DNA of 64,000 nucleotides from the NCBI GenBank assembly GCA_001599815.1, contig BCIA01000003.1, positions 1 through 64,000 of the forward strand, read 5' to 3'. The position numbers and the translations under genes are program-made. The notes below the pieces were generated by a model that saw only the letters and a list, made by a program, of their open reading frames with translations, did not search any database and had not been told where the DNA came from. Source of the stretch: Furcasterigmium furcatum. Taxonomy: Eukaryota; Ascomycota; Sordariomycetes; Glomerellales; Plectosphaerellaceae. Positions 1-10,225 of this stretch are shown here, piece after piece; within the stretch, counting starts at the first letter, position 1, and every line of letters starts with the position of its first letter.

Positions 1-441
1 TTTATTATATACTTCAATAATAAAACCTAAATACTTCCCTTCTCCCTTTTAATAATAATAAAAATAAAATACGTCTTTCACTTACTACTATACCGAGCTA
101 TATATTATGTAAACCTGGAATATTTCTACTGTAAGGTTAGCTGTAGTATGTACCATCTACACGTATTCCATTGGAGGAGTTACCCTGAGATATCTGTTAC
201 CCTAAGATATCCGCTACCCTGAGACATCGGTTACCAGGCGCCGGATTTTTCTTTTCCCCTACACCTCTTTATGTCCGGATAACCAGCTAGGATTCTATAG
301 CGTCCAACTTACCCTGCCAGTGAAGATATTACTGGGAGTAGCTAACTTGGGGGGGGGATTTCCCACGTAGGAACCACCCTACCCATTCTCCTACCCAACC
401 CATTCTTCTATCCGGCCCATTAACCTTCCGTCGAAGCGCCC
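1..441. other. AT-rich left edge, no gene
   Basis: No gene is visible. The first 120 bases are strongly AT-rich, with runs such as ataataataaaaataaaat, and the rest contains the short tandem repeat listed separately. The composition contrasts with the GC-rich DNA that makes up most of the window. It fits mutated repeat DNA or the edge of a gene-poor compartment, but no transposon protein is readable. Confidence 0.5.
180..235. repeat. 17-bp tandem repeat, three copies plus a partial
   Basis: Three consecutive 17-base units read TTACCCTGAGATATCTG, TTACCCTAAGATATCCG and CTACCCTGAGACATCGG, followed by the start of a fourth (TTACC). Most differences between units are C/T or G/A transitions, as repeat-induced point mutation would leave, but three copies are too few to prove that. 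Confidence 0.75.
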
Positions 442-2319
442 TCAAGTAACCACGCGGTCTATACGCTCTGCCTCGCCCCTTACGTTCAAGTTATTCCTAT
501 CGGTCCCTTCTGCTAGTGTCTGCTTATCGTTTAGGTGAGGGTTGCGCGTGCAAAGGGCGAACGCGATAAGGGGCACGCAGATGCAGATACCCGTGATACA
601 GAGAAGGCGCTGAATATAGCGATATGAGCCGACAATCTCGGTGCGAATATCGGTGCCGACGGGGTAGTCGGCGATAATGGTAAAGGGGTCTGCGTAGATC
701 CTCTCGGCTAAGCCCGTGACGTTAAACTGGGACATACGGCGGTCGAGCTCGCTGGGCAGCAGTTGGGTCCACAGGGCGCCGGAGACAGAGTTGCCGAAGG
801 CAGAGCCGACGTTATAGGTAGCAAGGTAGATACCCGTCATAACAGCTAGGTGCTCGTGGATAAGGGATGCCTGCATCGAGGCCTGGGCCGGGTACGGGAA
901 CATACCGCCGGACATACCAAGCAGGACCTGCGCGGCGATAACACCTGCCTGGTCGCTAACCTCGGGGCTACCACGGAAGTGGATAAGCAGGCCAAAAGCC
1001 ACCAGGAAGAGGCAGGTTCCGAAGACGATAAAGACCTTTAGCCGACGAACGCGGTAGACAACAAAGCCCAAGATAAAGCCGGTAGCGGTAGAGGTAAAGG
1101 AGTAGATAGAGGCGACGCGAGTAGCCATCTCGATGCTCATATCAAAGCCGACGACCAGGACGGAGAAAAGGTAGTCGCCTTGCATATACCACGCCCAGTT
1201 AAGCAGCAGGGCGATACCCAGGGCGCCCCAAATACCACGGTCCTTCATATGACTGAAAGGGACCAAGGGATAGGGGGCGCGGCTCTGCCAGAAGATAAAG
1301 AGCGGGATACAGACAATGCCGACAACGAGGGGAGCAATAGTCCGGGCCTGGTGCCACTGACTCTCAAAGCCGCCAGCCAAGGTGAGAGGGGCAAGGATAA
1401 GGGCCAAGATAGCAATAAGGAGGATAATACCGATAATGTCGAGGCGCCAGAAAAGCTCGACTAAGGCACCACCTAAGCCGAACTCCTGGAAGGGCGTCTT
1501 ATATTCTCCAAGGACGCCCAGGCGGCGGGCACGGCGTCCGATAAGCCACAGTATAAGACAGAGGGGGACGCAGGCGGCGGGGAAAATAATAGCCCACATA
1601 GCGATACCCCATCGCCAGGTTGTACCAGCAAGGACGGCGGCGGAGATATTACCGCTGATCCAGGTGTTAATGAGGAAAGGGAGGGCAGGGAGGTAGCTGA
1701 AGAGTAGGCGAGCGCGGGTCGAGGTTAGGTCCGCGATAATAACCATGAGGAGCAGCTGAATCATAGTGTAGCCAATCTGATAGATAATAGCGCCGCCGCT
1801 AAAGGCGGTGATGCCTTCTGCGGTGGCCATTACGATAGTTCCGACGACGTGGAAGACGATAGAGCAGAGAATTAGCTCGAGACGGCCAAAGACGTCTGCG
1901 ATCTTAGCGGCGGTCGGCTGGGCGGCGGCGGCGATAATAGCGCGAAGGACGTTAACGGTAGAGAGAAGGGAGTGGTTGTCCAAGTCCGCGGTTGCCATAG
2001 GCTGGAAGGCGTAGCGAAGGACGCCGTCTAGAACGAATGCGTAGGAGACGATAAAGATACTGAAGAAGATGGCGAAGCGGTCCCTTCTTGTTATGACTGA
2101 GTTCATGGCTTCGATCCTAGCGACGCCGAGAGAGACCAAAGCGCCTTCCATGCCACCCTGGGCCTCGACACGGATTGCGTCGGGGTCGACGACCTGTGGT
2201 GTGGCATCTTGCGCGCCGTGCTGTTCACAAACAGGCGGTTTCTCGTTGTCGTGGGAGGGATGCGACGTGGAGGGAGATGCCGGGGCGGCACCGGCATCGG
2301 CGACCTCCTTGGAATCCAT
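442..2319 (-). CDS. Siderophore-iron transporter, MFS (SIT/MirB-Arn family)
   Basis: A single-exon 625-residue protein that should import ferric siderophores by proton symport at the plasma membrane. After a hydrophilic N-terminus of about 75 residues the sequence follows the SIT family: a segment around TVNVLRAIIAAAAQPTAAK, the MFS loop ADVFGRLE, IIYQIGYT in a later helix and ADLTSTRARLL. The remaining hydrophobic segments suit the 14 helices usual for the family. The start is the ATG at 2319. Many wobble positions end in T (runs of ATT and CTT), unlike the C-ending codons of most neighbours, which hints at a different origin or a different mutational compartment. Iron regulation through a GATA factor of the SreA type is usual for this family. 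The only matching site I see is AGATAG at 2628-2633, which is weak support. Confidence 0.88.
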   Translation of the reverse strand: MDSKEVADAGAAPASPSTSHPSHDNEKPPVCEQHGAQDATPQVVDPDAIRVEAQGGMEGALVSLGVARIEAMNSVITRRDRFAIFFSIFIVSYAFVLDGVLRYAFQPMATADLDNHSLLSTVNVLRAIIAAAAQPTAAKIADVFGRLELILCSIVFHVVGTIVMATAEGITAFSGGAIIYQIGYTMIQLLLMVIIADLTSTRARLLFSYLPALPFLINTWISGNISAAVLAGTTWRWGIAMWAIIFPAACVPLCLILWLIGRRARRLGVLGEYKTPFQEFGLGGALVELFWRLDIIGIILLIAILALILAPLTLAGGFESQWHQARTIAPLVVGIVCIPLFIFWQSRAPYPLVPFSHMKDRGIWGALGIALLLNWAWYMQGDYLFSVLVVGFDMSIEMATRVASIYSFTSTATGFILGFVVYRVRRLKVFIVFGTCLFLVAFGLLIHFRGSPEVSDQAGVIAAQVLLGMSGGMFPYPAQASMQASLIHEHLAVMTGIYLATYNVGSAFGNSVSGALWTQLLPSELDRRMSQFNVTGLAERIYADPFTIIADYPVGTDIRTEIVGSYRYIQRLLCITGICICVPLIAFALCTRNPHLNDKQTLAEGTDRNNLNVRGEAERIDRVVT

Positions 2320-5197
2320 GCTGGAAGGCAGATTTGTTTCCGGCTCGTGTAGTCGGGGGAGAAGGATGTAAAAATGGAGGTGGGTGGCGGTTGATGCACC
2401 AAGGTACTACTAATAAACAAGAAGAAGCGTGAGCAAGGGGTCCTAAACTAAAGAGATGGGGCAGCGTTGCTGATGTGGCTGGCTCCAAAGCAAGCCTCGC
2501 GTCACGGGGATGCGGACGGCGTTTTCATTAGGTACAGGCAGGGGAAGTCCCAGTGAGACGTAGATATAGATACAGTACTTACTGATTTGCTCTTAGTACC
2601 GTGGTGGATGAGAAGTCAAGCCAGACCAGATAGGTCGAGATGGAGAGCGTCACCGGGTGGGTAGGTAACACGAGCCTAGGGAAGGACGAGGGGATCTTCG
2701 GTTCAGATCAGGAGGGGGAGAAGCAGAGGGCTGCAAGACGTGTTACATCCTCGCTTTTTATACATTCTCTTTAGTAGAACCCCCAAGAAAGGCCGGCCCT
2801 TTCATATGTCAGGGACCCATTAGGCTCTACTTACCAGTAATTCTTTTCCAACCAGACGGGAACATAAATTAGAAGGTATGCGGTGGGTTGCCTATGGTGG
2901 TACCGGACGCCAAGAAGCCCGGCGTCCCCCGAGGGTGAGAGATATTGGTACTAGTACCGTTGTCTGCCGAGGCGATGGTGGAGGGTGGAGGTGGGACGGA
3001 GGTCCATCTGATAACTTTAATCCTGGCCCGCATTGCCTGCGCCGCTCTGCCCTCGCTCCTGGCCCGCGTGATTAGAGGGATTCTTAGTGAGCGAGGGGTT
3101 TTCCTCCGAGTAATCTTATGATCACCATTCGATATGGAACTTCCTCCCGACAGGCGGGGCGCATGTCCGTGGAGCTGTCCACGATCTGGTGCTGTACAGC
3201 AAAACACAAGCGGGATAGTGGGCTGTCCCGGTGAGCCTGTAGTTCGAACGGCGATGCCCCCCTCCCCCCTTGGAAGCACTCCTTGAATAAGTTCGGTAAG
3301 CATCACCAGGCGGGCGTCCTCGTCCTAACTTACTTAGACAATAACGTACTCGTCAGATACGTCTACCTAACCAAGTTGACCGACAGCGGCATTTCTCCTT
3401 CGTCTCGTCGTCACTACTGTAACGGGCGCCTGTATTCCGGCTCTGGCAGGTGAGCCGACCGTGCTGCCGAGCAGAGGGATTTATCTGCCGGCCATGGCCG
3501 TGGCCCAAATGTCCCAGTCCAAAGAGCACGGTACCTTCCTGCGAGGAGGCGGCCAGCAGGCGAAGTGGATTCGATTACAAATTTTTATCAGATCGACTCT
3601 TTCTGACTCGGCGGGATCATCAGATAATTTAGCGACCCCTTGGCAGAACCAACGACGTCCGTGCCGCCGCTGCCGCAAACTCTGTCCCGGAGAGGTCTTT
3701 GCCCGTCCGTCATAATTAAAGATATTCTCTGGCCCTTCTCCCGGGTTCTCCCTGTTTCCTATTCCCGTTTACCCACTGCCGTCTTGGGCAAGGCCCGATC
3801 GCGAAGAATTGCTCTATTAGATTCGCCTCCCAATGCCGCACACGCCGACGGCTCACGAAGGAAAAAGATTATCCGACCTGGCAAGGGGGAACAAGGAGGC
3901 TCACTCACTCACTGGCGAGTCAAGGTGGGCCTCGGCAGCGGTCCCTCAGACTCAGATCATTAAGACCTGGAGGACCTATGCGGGATGCCGCCACAGTCGC
4001 GTATACAGTCCAGCTGAAGAACCGACCCACTGGTACCCTGTAAGAAGGTATTGACTAATACCGAGACCAAGTATTGCGCCCACGTCGCGGGAGGTGACTG
4101 AGGCAAGGTCATGCCCGCCGGCATTAACCCTGCCTTGCCTGCCTCTGGGATTCTCATTGGCCGCGACCATCGCAGCCATTGGGACTGTGGCGGTCCGTGG
4201 ATCGGACGGAGCACAGGGACGACTTGGAATTTATTATTGGCAAAGACGGCTCATCCTGCCTTGTCTTGCATCCACAAGCGCCAGCAACTCCTGAAAAGAT
4301 TCCCCCTCGTTCTTTATTCCCCCGAGGAGACGAGTCATGCCATCCATCCCATGCGTGCCTCGTCTCGCTCTCCCAAATCTCCGGCTGCGCTCGGCCACGG
4401 CGCCGATGACGGAGAGAACTGCCCGCAGACGAGGCAGGCAAACAAACACACACATTGGACGCCTCTAACACGACAGTGAAAACGCATCGAGACGAGTCGA
4501 TAATCATGGCTGGGTGAGCTCCCGACTGCTACTTCACCAGTCACCGACCATTCAACAGTCATCCGAGACGCCGTGGATACACCTTGAATCTCAGCCGAAA
4601 AGCTAGGGGTCGTTTCTCTACTCCCAATCATGCGCGGCCCCGCCAGCCAGCTTAAGAGTCCGGACTGAGGACTCATGTTTTCGCCCGCAAACTGGCCACC
4701 TATCGACAGTCTCTGTTGTTTCCTAGCTCAGGTACCAAAGTATTGAATCCCCGGGAGCCAACTGGACGCTTCAATTTCCAATCGGCAGTGTGCTCGGGGT
4801 GCCTTTTCTAGAGTATGCTTTGGGCGGCTCTGTCTTCCACGACGGAGCCTCGTCCGACGTATTTCTCGTAGCAATTGCTCGGTCGATGGAGCCAGGCCCG
4901 AGTCGTGACGACATGTGTGTCTATGCGACTACATTCAGTCGCAACCAGCTGCCAGCGCATCAACGGACCGGACCGGACACCTCCGGAAGGCAGACGACCA
5001 CGTTATATATTGCCTACGATACCCGTTGGGACTCCACCAAAGTTCGCCCGGACGAGTCTCCAGAAAGAACATGTTGGTTGATTCACTTAATGGTCATGGG
5101 ATACAATTGTGGCAACACCGTGAACGACACAGTGCACTTTCTCCTCAAACTTAGCCTGCTTCTCTAAGTCGTAAGCATACATTGGTACTCAGAGTCC
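2320..5197. other. Intergenic, no supported gene
   Basis: This holds the upstream region of the siderophore transporter (AGATAG at 2628-2633; a distant TATAAAAA-like stretch on the minus strand near 2756-2763) and otherwise short frames on both strands with no recognisable protein. The longest, 145 codons on the minus strand at 2869-3306, has low-complexity content and no family signal. Confidence 0.5.
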
Positions 5198-5204
5198 TAT
5201 ATAA
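5198..5204 (+). promoter_or_regulatory. TATA box of the 5297 gene
   Basis: TATATAA lies 93 bases before the ATG at 5297. Transcription starting about 30 bases downstream would begin near 5230. That leaves a leader of about 65 bases and supports the ATG at 5297 as the start. Confidence 0.5.
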
Positions 5205-5296
5205 GTGTAGGTGCAGCTCCCCCGCAAAGAGTGCAACGCACCTCTTCCACACGCACTGTATCCCGAGTTGGTTCTACGCAGCTGCCTGTCATTGCA

Positions 5297-6156
5297 ATGG
5301 CGAGAACAAGGAAACCACCCCACATTCTACGGCAAGAAAAGGGACGCACAACGTGGACACGATTCCGCCTACCCCCGGAGAAAGCCTGGGTGGAATGGCC
5401 AGCAGAGTACCCGAATAGGGATCTCGGCCCCCTCGCAGACGTGCCGGGGCGTTCGACTGTACGACTAGGCCGGATGGTTCTACACCCCGAGAATGCAGCA
5501 CTCATCGTTGGTAAGTATGCTACTTGGCTATTCATCCCGGGGCCTGTCTTAACTACTCGGTAGTATGGGAGTCCGCCGAGGCGCTGGACACCTTCCGCGC
5601 CACTATCGCCTGCGCAGTCGTCCTCCAGACCCTGGGGTGCGAGGGCGAACCCCTCCACGGCCTAAGGTGGCAATCTGGCTTCGCCATCGGAGAGAAGTTC
5701 TGGGGCGACGGGCTACACGGGCGGATGATCCTCGACATCCTGACCGTAGAAGGGCCGTTCGAGCAAGGTCACAAGGTTCTCTGGGACGCCTTAAAAAGCT
5801 TCCGCATCAAGGGTAGCGAGGACCTATGGCGGCCGCCGTGGTTCAACCGGCGCGCCCTGGCCTGGGTGGATGTAAATGGCGGCACACCACCGCCATCGCC
5901 TGTGGTCTGGTACCAGTTCTTCCGCTGGAACGACCAGCAGTACTCCGCTGAGCGCGAGGAGATAGCTGTCATGAACCCGGGCACGCACGAGACGTGGACG
6001 AAGCGGGTGGCCAGTATCATGCCTCCCGTCGTGGCGTGGACCCAAGAGAGGTGGGACATTGAGTTCGCTGCGTGCCATCGGCATCAGACGTTGGATTTAA
6101 GTAAAGAGGAACTCGAGGAGGAGGAGGAAGAAGAGGAGGAAAAGGGTGGTGCATAA
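5297..6156 (+). CDS. Two-exon protein of unknown function with acidic C-terminal tail
   Basis: Exons 5297-5510 and 5564-6156 with a 53-nt intron (GTAAGT donor, branch-like ttaact, TAG acceptor) give about 268 residues. The join falls inside a valine codon and produces the smooth sequence NAALIVVWESAEALDTF, which is the main evidence for the splice. The pattern of a tryptophan-rich first part, then ENAALIVVWES, then helix-like DTFRATIACAV resembles dimeric alpha-beta barrel proteins (antibiotic monooxygenase or stress-response barrel), but that is only a resemblance. The protein ends in an acidic run (EELEEEEEEEEEKGGA) encoded by GAG/GAA repeats. A TATA box sits upstream. I do not recognise an enzyme or pathway. 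Confidence 0.6.
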
Positions 6157-6236
6157 TAGTGGGATAGGTAGGGCACGTTTTTATTTATCTGTATGTCCGG
6201 GTATTAGGTATTCCATGCCAGTTCGCTGCGTGTTCT

Positions 6237-6831
6237 TTAGTCGTCTATGTCTATAAGTTCGCTGCCACTCCGCCAGTCGGTGATAAAGTCCCAGTTCCTA
6301 CTGATATCGCTGTCGCTGTCTCCAAAGTAGTAGTGCAGCGCCGCAACCAGGTAGACATAGTTCTCCGGGTTCCTTAATGCTTTAGGATCGCCCAACGCGG
6401 CGCACTCAGCCAGACCGTCTATGCATGCCTGGTCAGCAGCTGGCTGTGAATCAACGTAAGTCTCGCACGCCCCCGGCAACTTACAAGTCTCTTCCTCCCC
6501 CTCGGCCATGCCCACTATGCCATCATCGTCAGCGCCGAAGATGACGTGCATAGCCTCGTGGAGCAGCGTAGGGCTCTTCGGCAGCGCGTCGTGCAGGTTG
6601 TGGCCCGTCAGGTCGTCGGTGGCGGCCTCGGAGGTTTCCATGCCCATACACCTTCTCGGCCTGGCAATCTAGATGACATCGTGTAGGAACCATCTCGGGT
6701 TGCTTTGCGCTGGCGTTCAAGTACCCTACATCCTCACACACAGCCTGCCGCAGTGGATGCAGTACTGGTCCCACGATTAGGAGATATTCGACCTCGCAAC
6801 GCACTACAATCCAGGCGGTCATCCACGTCAT
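6237..6831 (-). CDS. Fragmentary zinc metallopeptidase (HExxH)
   Basis: The clear part is the 136-codon frame 6237-6647 (ATG at 6647). It contains LLHEAMHVIFG, the zinc and catalytic HExxH motif, and then NPENYVYLVAALHYYFGD, as in secreted fungal peptidases of the deuterolysin/lysine-specific (M35-like) clan. A possible upstream exon in another frame (to 6831) joins in phase if an intron of about 61 nt ends at the ATCTAG before 6670. That exon does not look like the family. No signal peptide or propeptide is found, so the N-terminal half is missing or decayed. It overlaps an amidase remnant on the other strand, which favours a broken gene. The zinc ligand beyond HExxH cannot be named with certainty. 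Confidence 0.5.
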
Positions 6832-7235
6832 CTTCAGCGAGATGTTCCTTGGTTAGAGATTCGGCCCGGGGGCGCAGGCGAAAGCCTACCGGTACTTATT
6901 CCAGCTTCGGAAGGCATACGATGAGGCATTCGAAGACATTGACGTCCTCGTCACGCTGACGGCTCCGACAGTGGCGCCCTCTCATCCGGACACGAGGCCT
7001 GCGGCAGAGGGCGGCAGTTTCGTCCTCGACAAGGCGAAGCTGCCTCTCGGGGTGATGAACAACACGGGCCAGTTCAATGCCACGGGGCACCCGGCGCTGA
7101 GTATTCCTTGCGACCGGGCCACAGGGATGGGAAGAGTAAGTTGCCTGTGGGGATGTAAACTTTAGGTACTGTAAGCGTTGGGATGATATGAGCGCGTCGC
7201 AGGCGGCGAGGGCGTTTGAGGCCGCGCGAGGGCGA
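6785..7235 (+). pseudogene. Amidase (amidase signature family) 3' remnant
   Basis: One frame reads AKAYRYLFQLRKAYDEAFED, then DVLVTLTAPTVAP, then GVMNNTGQFNATGHPALSIP, the pattern near the C-terminus of fungal amidases (KAYDEAFEDIDVLVTPT...; NLTGHPALSIP). A TAG at 6854-6856 interrupts the same frame just upstream. After GTAAGT at 7136 an intron of 67 nt can end at 7202, and the next frame resumes with AARAFEAARG, as expected. The conserved stretch usually between these blocks (GLPIGLQIVGR-like) and the whole N-terminal catalytic Ser-cisSer-Lys region are absent. This is a decayed gene end. Confidence 0.6.
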
Positions 7236-7772
7236 CTCGGTGCTTGGCTGGTGCGAGCCAGACGGCCCGCGTTGAATGTCTCGGGAAGCTATAGAATAGC
7301 TAGGACGTCAATGTCCCCGGAGCGCATAGGCCCTCATGGCGTGCGGATATCATCTTTGAGGATATTCGGAAGTCATTTTAAAACCACACACATGACCTCC
7401 ACGGAAGCTGTGACCATATAGAGGGCCTGGTCGCCCGCCGCTGTGTCCGCTGTCTTTATTTTCAGGCTTATTACGTCGAAGATACTACCTCATTATCTAA
7501 TTACTGCCGGCTTGGCAGAAATGTGCCTAGAACCCCGATTCGCTTATTCACTCGCGGGGCCTGTTCCCCAATCCCACCTCATGACGTCGCATCTCGCTTC
7601 GAAGGAATCAAAAAGCACGCTGCTGATTCGCTGCGGAGCTATTCCTGGTCAAGATTGCCTACACACGCACCTGATTTCGCTGCTCCTTAAAGTCCCTTCG
7701 TCACCGTGTCCACTTCATCCTCGCTCATCGAGCCCATGAAACGCGAATATCTGCGATGAAACCAGCGTCAAC
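7236..7772. other. Intergenic, nothing recognised
   Basis: Between the amidase remnant and the Zn2Cys6 gene. Short frames only. This must include the promoter of the gene at 7773, but no clear TATA box is seen. Confidence 0.5.
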
Positions 7773-9206
7773 ATGAGGCGTCGAGTCCACCATCAAAAGT
7801 CTCGCGAAGGGTGCCTCACCTGCAAGAAGCGCCATGTCAAGGTGAGAAAGCCCTCGATACTTCATTACTTCCCCTCCCCCATTTACCAAACACAAATACG
7901 CATACACACGCGCGAGGTTAACGGCCACCTACACCTGCAGTGCGATGAACAAAAACCAACTTGCGCCAATTGCATCATTACGAGTCGCATCTGCACGTAT
8001 GGAGAGCGGAGTCCTGCCGCACGAGCGACACGGCTCATGCGAAACGTGCCCGTGTCCCAGCAACTGGACGGCGACAGCCAGAGTGCAAGAAAGGCGGCAG
8101 GGTGGCCAAGCATCGTCAAAGTAGACAGCCCCTCACCAGTTAGCTTCTCATCCACGACCTCGTACGATCACATGCTGGAGCTGGAACTCATCCACACCTG
8201 GACCGTCGAAACATGGACCGGCATGCAGGTTCTTCCCGGTTGCGAGCATCTACTGCGAGTGAACTACATCCGAGAGTCGCTTGAGCACAGGTTCATGATG
8301 GACGCCATCCTTGCACTGGCAGCAACCCACCGCTCCTACAGCCATAGGCAGGCCGGCGATACGGCAGGGTATGCGCGGTACGACTACGCGTCCATCTTCT
8401 ACGGAAACAGGGCCAGCGAAGGGTTCCGCGTGAAGCTCCAGACGGCAACGCCGGCAGACCTCCACGTACTATACTACTTTGCCACCATGGCAGCAGTACT
8501 AAATCTCTTGGTATGTCGGCAGTATAGCAGGGCCTTGGACTGCTTCGAAGTGTCCCTGTCGCTATTCCTCGGATCCTTCAGCAGCAGCGAGACGAACCTG
8601 GACTGGATCCAAAAGTCCGCCGATTCCGTTGCCGTCAGGGCCGAGATGATGAACACGCCGCCGGAGCTCTTCGAGAGAGTCCCCCACGAGACTACGCAGG
8701 CCCTGGACCGGCTTCAAGAGATATGCGATACGGTACGAGTGCCGCGAGGCGACCAAACGAGAGGCCCCCTGGCGAGCGAGGTGGAGGCGTACCAGCGCGC
8801 TGTCAGGCAGGCAAGAATCTCCTTTGCGCAGCAGGCCGCCGGGCAGACCGCGGGCTTCTTCTTCACGATTACCGCAGTAGGAGGCCGGGAGCTCGCGGCG
8901 GCCGTGGCAGCTCGCGAGCCGGTCTCGCTCCTCATACATCTGTACGGGTTTGTGCTGATGAATGCATCGGGTGCGTGCCGCCGGTTGTGGTGGGTCGGAT
9001 CCATTGCGAGAGAGATGGCGGGAGAGATCACGGAGTATCTGCCACACAGCCCAATTGGGGACAGGGAAGATGTGCATGAAGTGATAAAGTGGGCGAGAGA
9101 TGCGGTTGGGTTGTCGCCGATGGAGGCGCAACAGTCGTTGCCGCATTTGTATACTGGGGAGACGCCCGAGATGATCATTGTGAACAACGGTGATGTGAGG
9201 CCATGA
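7773..9206 (+). CDS. Zn2Cys6 transcription factor (UPC2-like size)
   Basis: Exons 7773-7841 and 7941-9206 give 444 residues. Splicing creates a perfect zinc cluster: C14-x2-C17-x6-C24-x6-C31-x2-C34-x6-C41 (CLTCKKRHVK joined to CDEQKPTCANC). The intron of 99 nt (GTGAGA ... CTGCAG, branch gttaac) is a multiple of three and contains no stop, so the unspliced message stays open and would insert 33 residues between the second and third cysteines. The remaining region (for example MMDAILALAATHRSYSH and FYGNRASEGFR) matches the C-terminal domain of the fungal sterol-uptake-control type of C6 regulators, about 400-450 residues long. Nuclear; targets unknown. Its neighbours do not point to one pathway. 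Confidence 0.85.
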   Translation: MRRRVHHQKSREGCLTCKKRHVKVRKPSILHYFPSPIYQTQIRIHTREVNGHLHLQCDEQKPTCANCIITSRICTYGERSPAARATRLMRNVPVSQQLDGDSQSARKAAGWPSIVKVDSPSPVSFSSTTSYDHMLELELIHTWTVETWTGMQVLPGCEHLLRVNYIRESLEHRFMMDAILALAATHRSYSHRQAGDTAGYARYDYASIFYGNRASEGFRVKLQTATPADLHVLYYFATMAAVLNLLVCRQYSRALDCFEVSLSLFLGSFSSSETNLDWIQKSADSVAVRAEMMNTPPELFERVPHETTQALDRLQEICDTVRVPRGDQTRGPLASEVEAYQRAVRQARISFAQQAAGQTAGFFFTITAVGGRELAAAVAAREPVSLLIHLYGFVLMNASGACRRLWWVGSIAREMAGEITEYLPHSPIGDREDVHEVIKWARDAVGLSPMEAQQSLPHLYTGETPEMIIVNNGDVRP

Positions 9207-10225
9207 CATTTTGTTGGTTTATCAATGACCCAGTTCAGCGGCGCGGACATCCCGCCATCGCTGACTTGCCCCTGGTCTATCTCTCGGCCGATAGCATCTC
9301 CTTGAAAGGGTCGGTTGGTGCGTTTAAGGATGGATTATGAATCACTAATAATGCAATCGAGAAGTGCTCAGGGAAACAGAGGTTGAGGAATGGAGAGCCG
9401 TTCATCTTGAGATGGAACCGTACGTGTCTTTCTTCGGCAAGCTCTCTACGTCTCACACTCTTCCATCATGTTCCCATAGCATTTAAGAAGAGATGATTCT
9501 GCTGTCGTGGTCTAGTTCCTAGAGCTGGCGGCTTCTATGGTTGCCCAGTTTTCAGCTTCATCGCCATCGTAATTCCACAGCATAAGATCCTAGTTCGAAG
9601 AGCGACAACCCAGATCGAACCAAACCCCGATATTGCGGGCATCGAGGTCATCGTATGCTTTATTGTCATCGGCATGTGCCAGCTGTGGAGGCCCAAAAGG
9701 GAATTCTTTAGGTTGTCCACCCTACTACACCCGCCCAAGATCTCTGACCTCGACCGTCGGCTCCCTCAGCGCACACAGGGACAGGCTCGACGCCGCTTTC
9801 ATCTTTAAGAGGCCCTTCCGCATAAGAAATGAGTTTATTACTCCCACAGTGTTTTATGGGTAAAATATTGATAGTTCTAGAGGGTATAATCTTAAAAGGA
9901 AACGAAATCTTAAGAACAGCGCTTGCTACTTGTACTAAAATAAATAAGTAGCCTCGTTTTTGTTTTGTTTAATTCCCGGGCAACTTCCACTACACAGACT
10001 ATAGTTCGACTTAACTCACTACGTTGAGGAGATCCGAATAAAACTCTAGGCTTTATGCCGCTTGAGCTCAGATATTTGCTCTATAAAATCTGACATTAAA
10101 GCAGTTGATTTGCTCAACTTAGGCATCTAACTGACAGGCTTGGCACGAGACTGAATTTACTGAGATGCTGTAGTAGTCTAATACGCTTTGGCTGACTGAG
10201 CCCAAACCGTGCCGCGATTAATCCT
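9207..10225. other. Intergenic with AT-rich patch
   Basis: No gene is seen. From about 9810 to 10180 the DNA is AT-rich (ataaataagtag, tttgttttgttt), in contrast to both sides, and resembles a short mutated repeat remnant. Both flanking genes end into this gap. Confidence 0.5.

Noticed and set aside
2869..3306. 145-codon minus-strand frame upstream of the siderophore transporter
   Set aside because: Starts without a convincing context, has low-complexity composition and no family resemblance; likely chance in GC-rich DNA.
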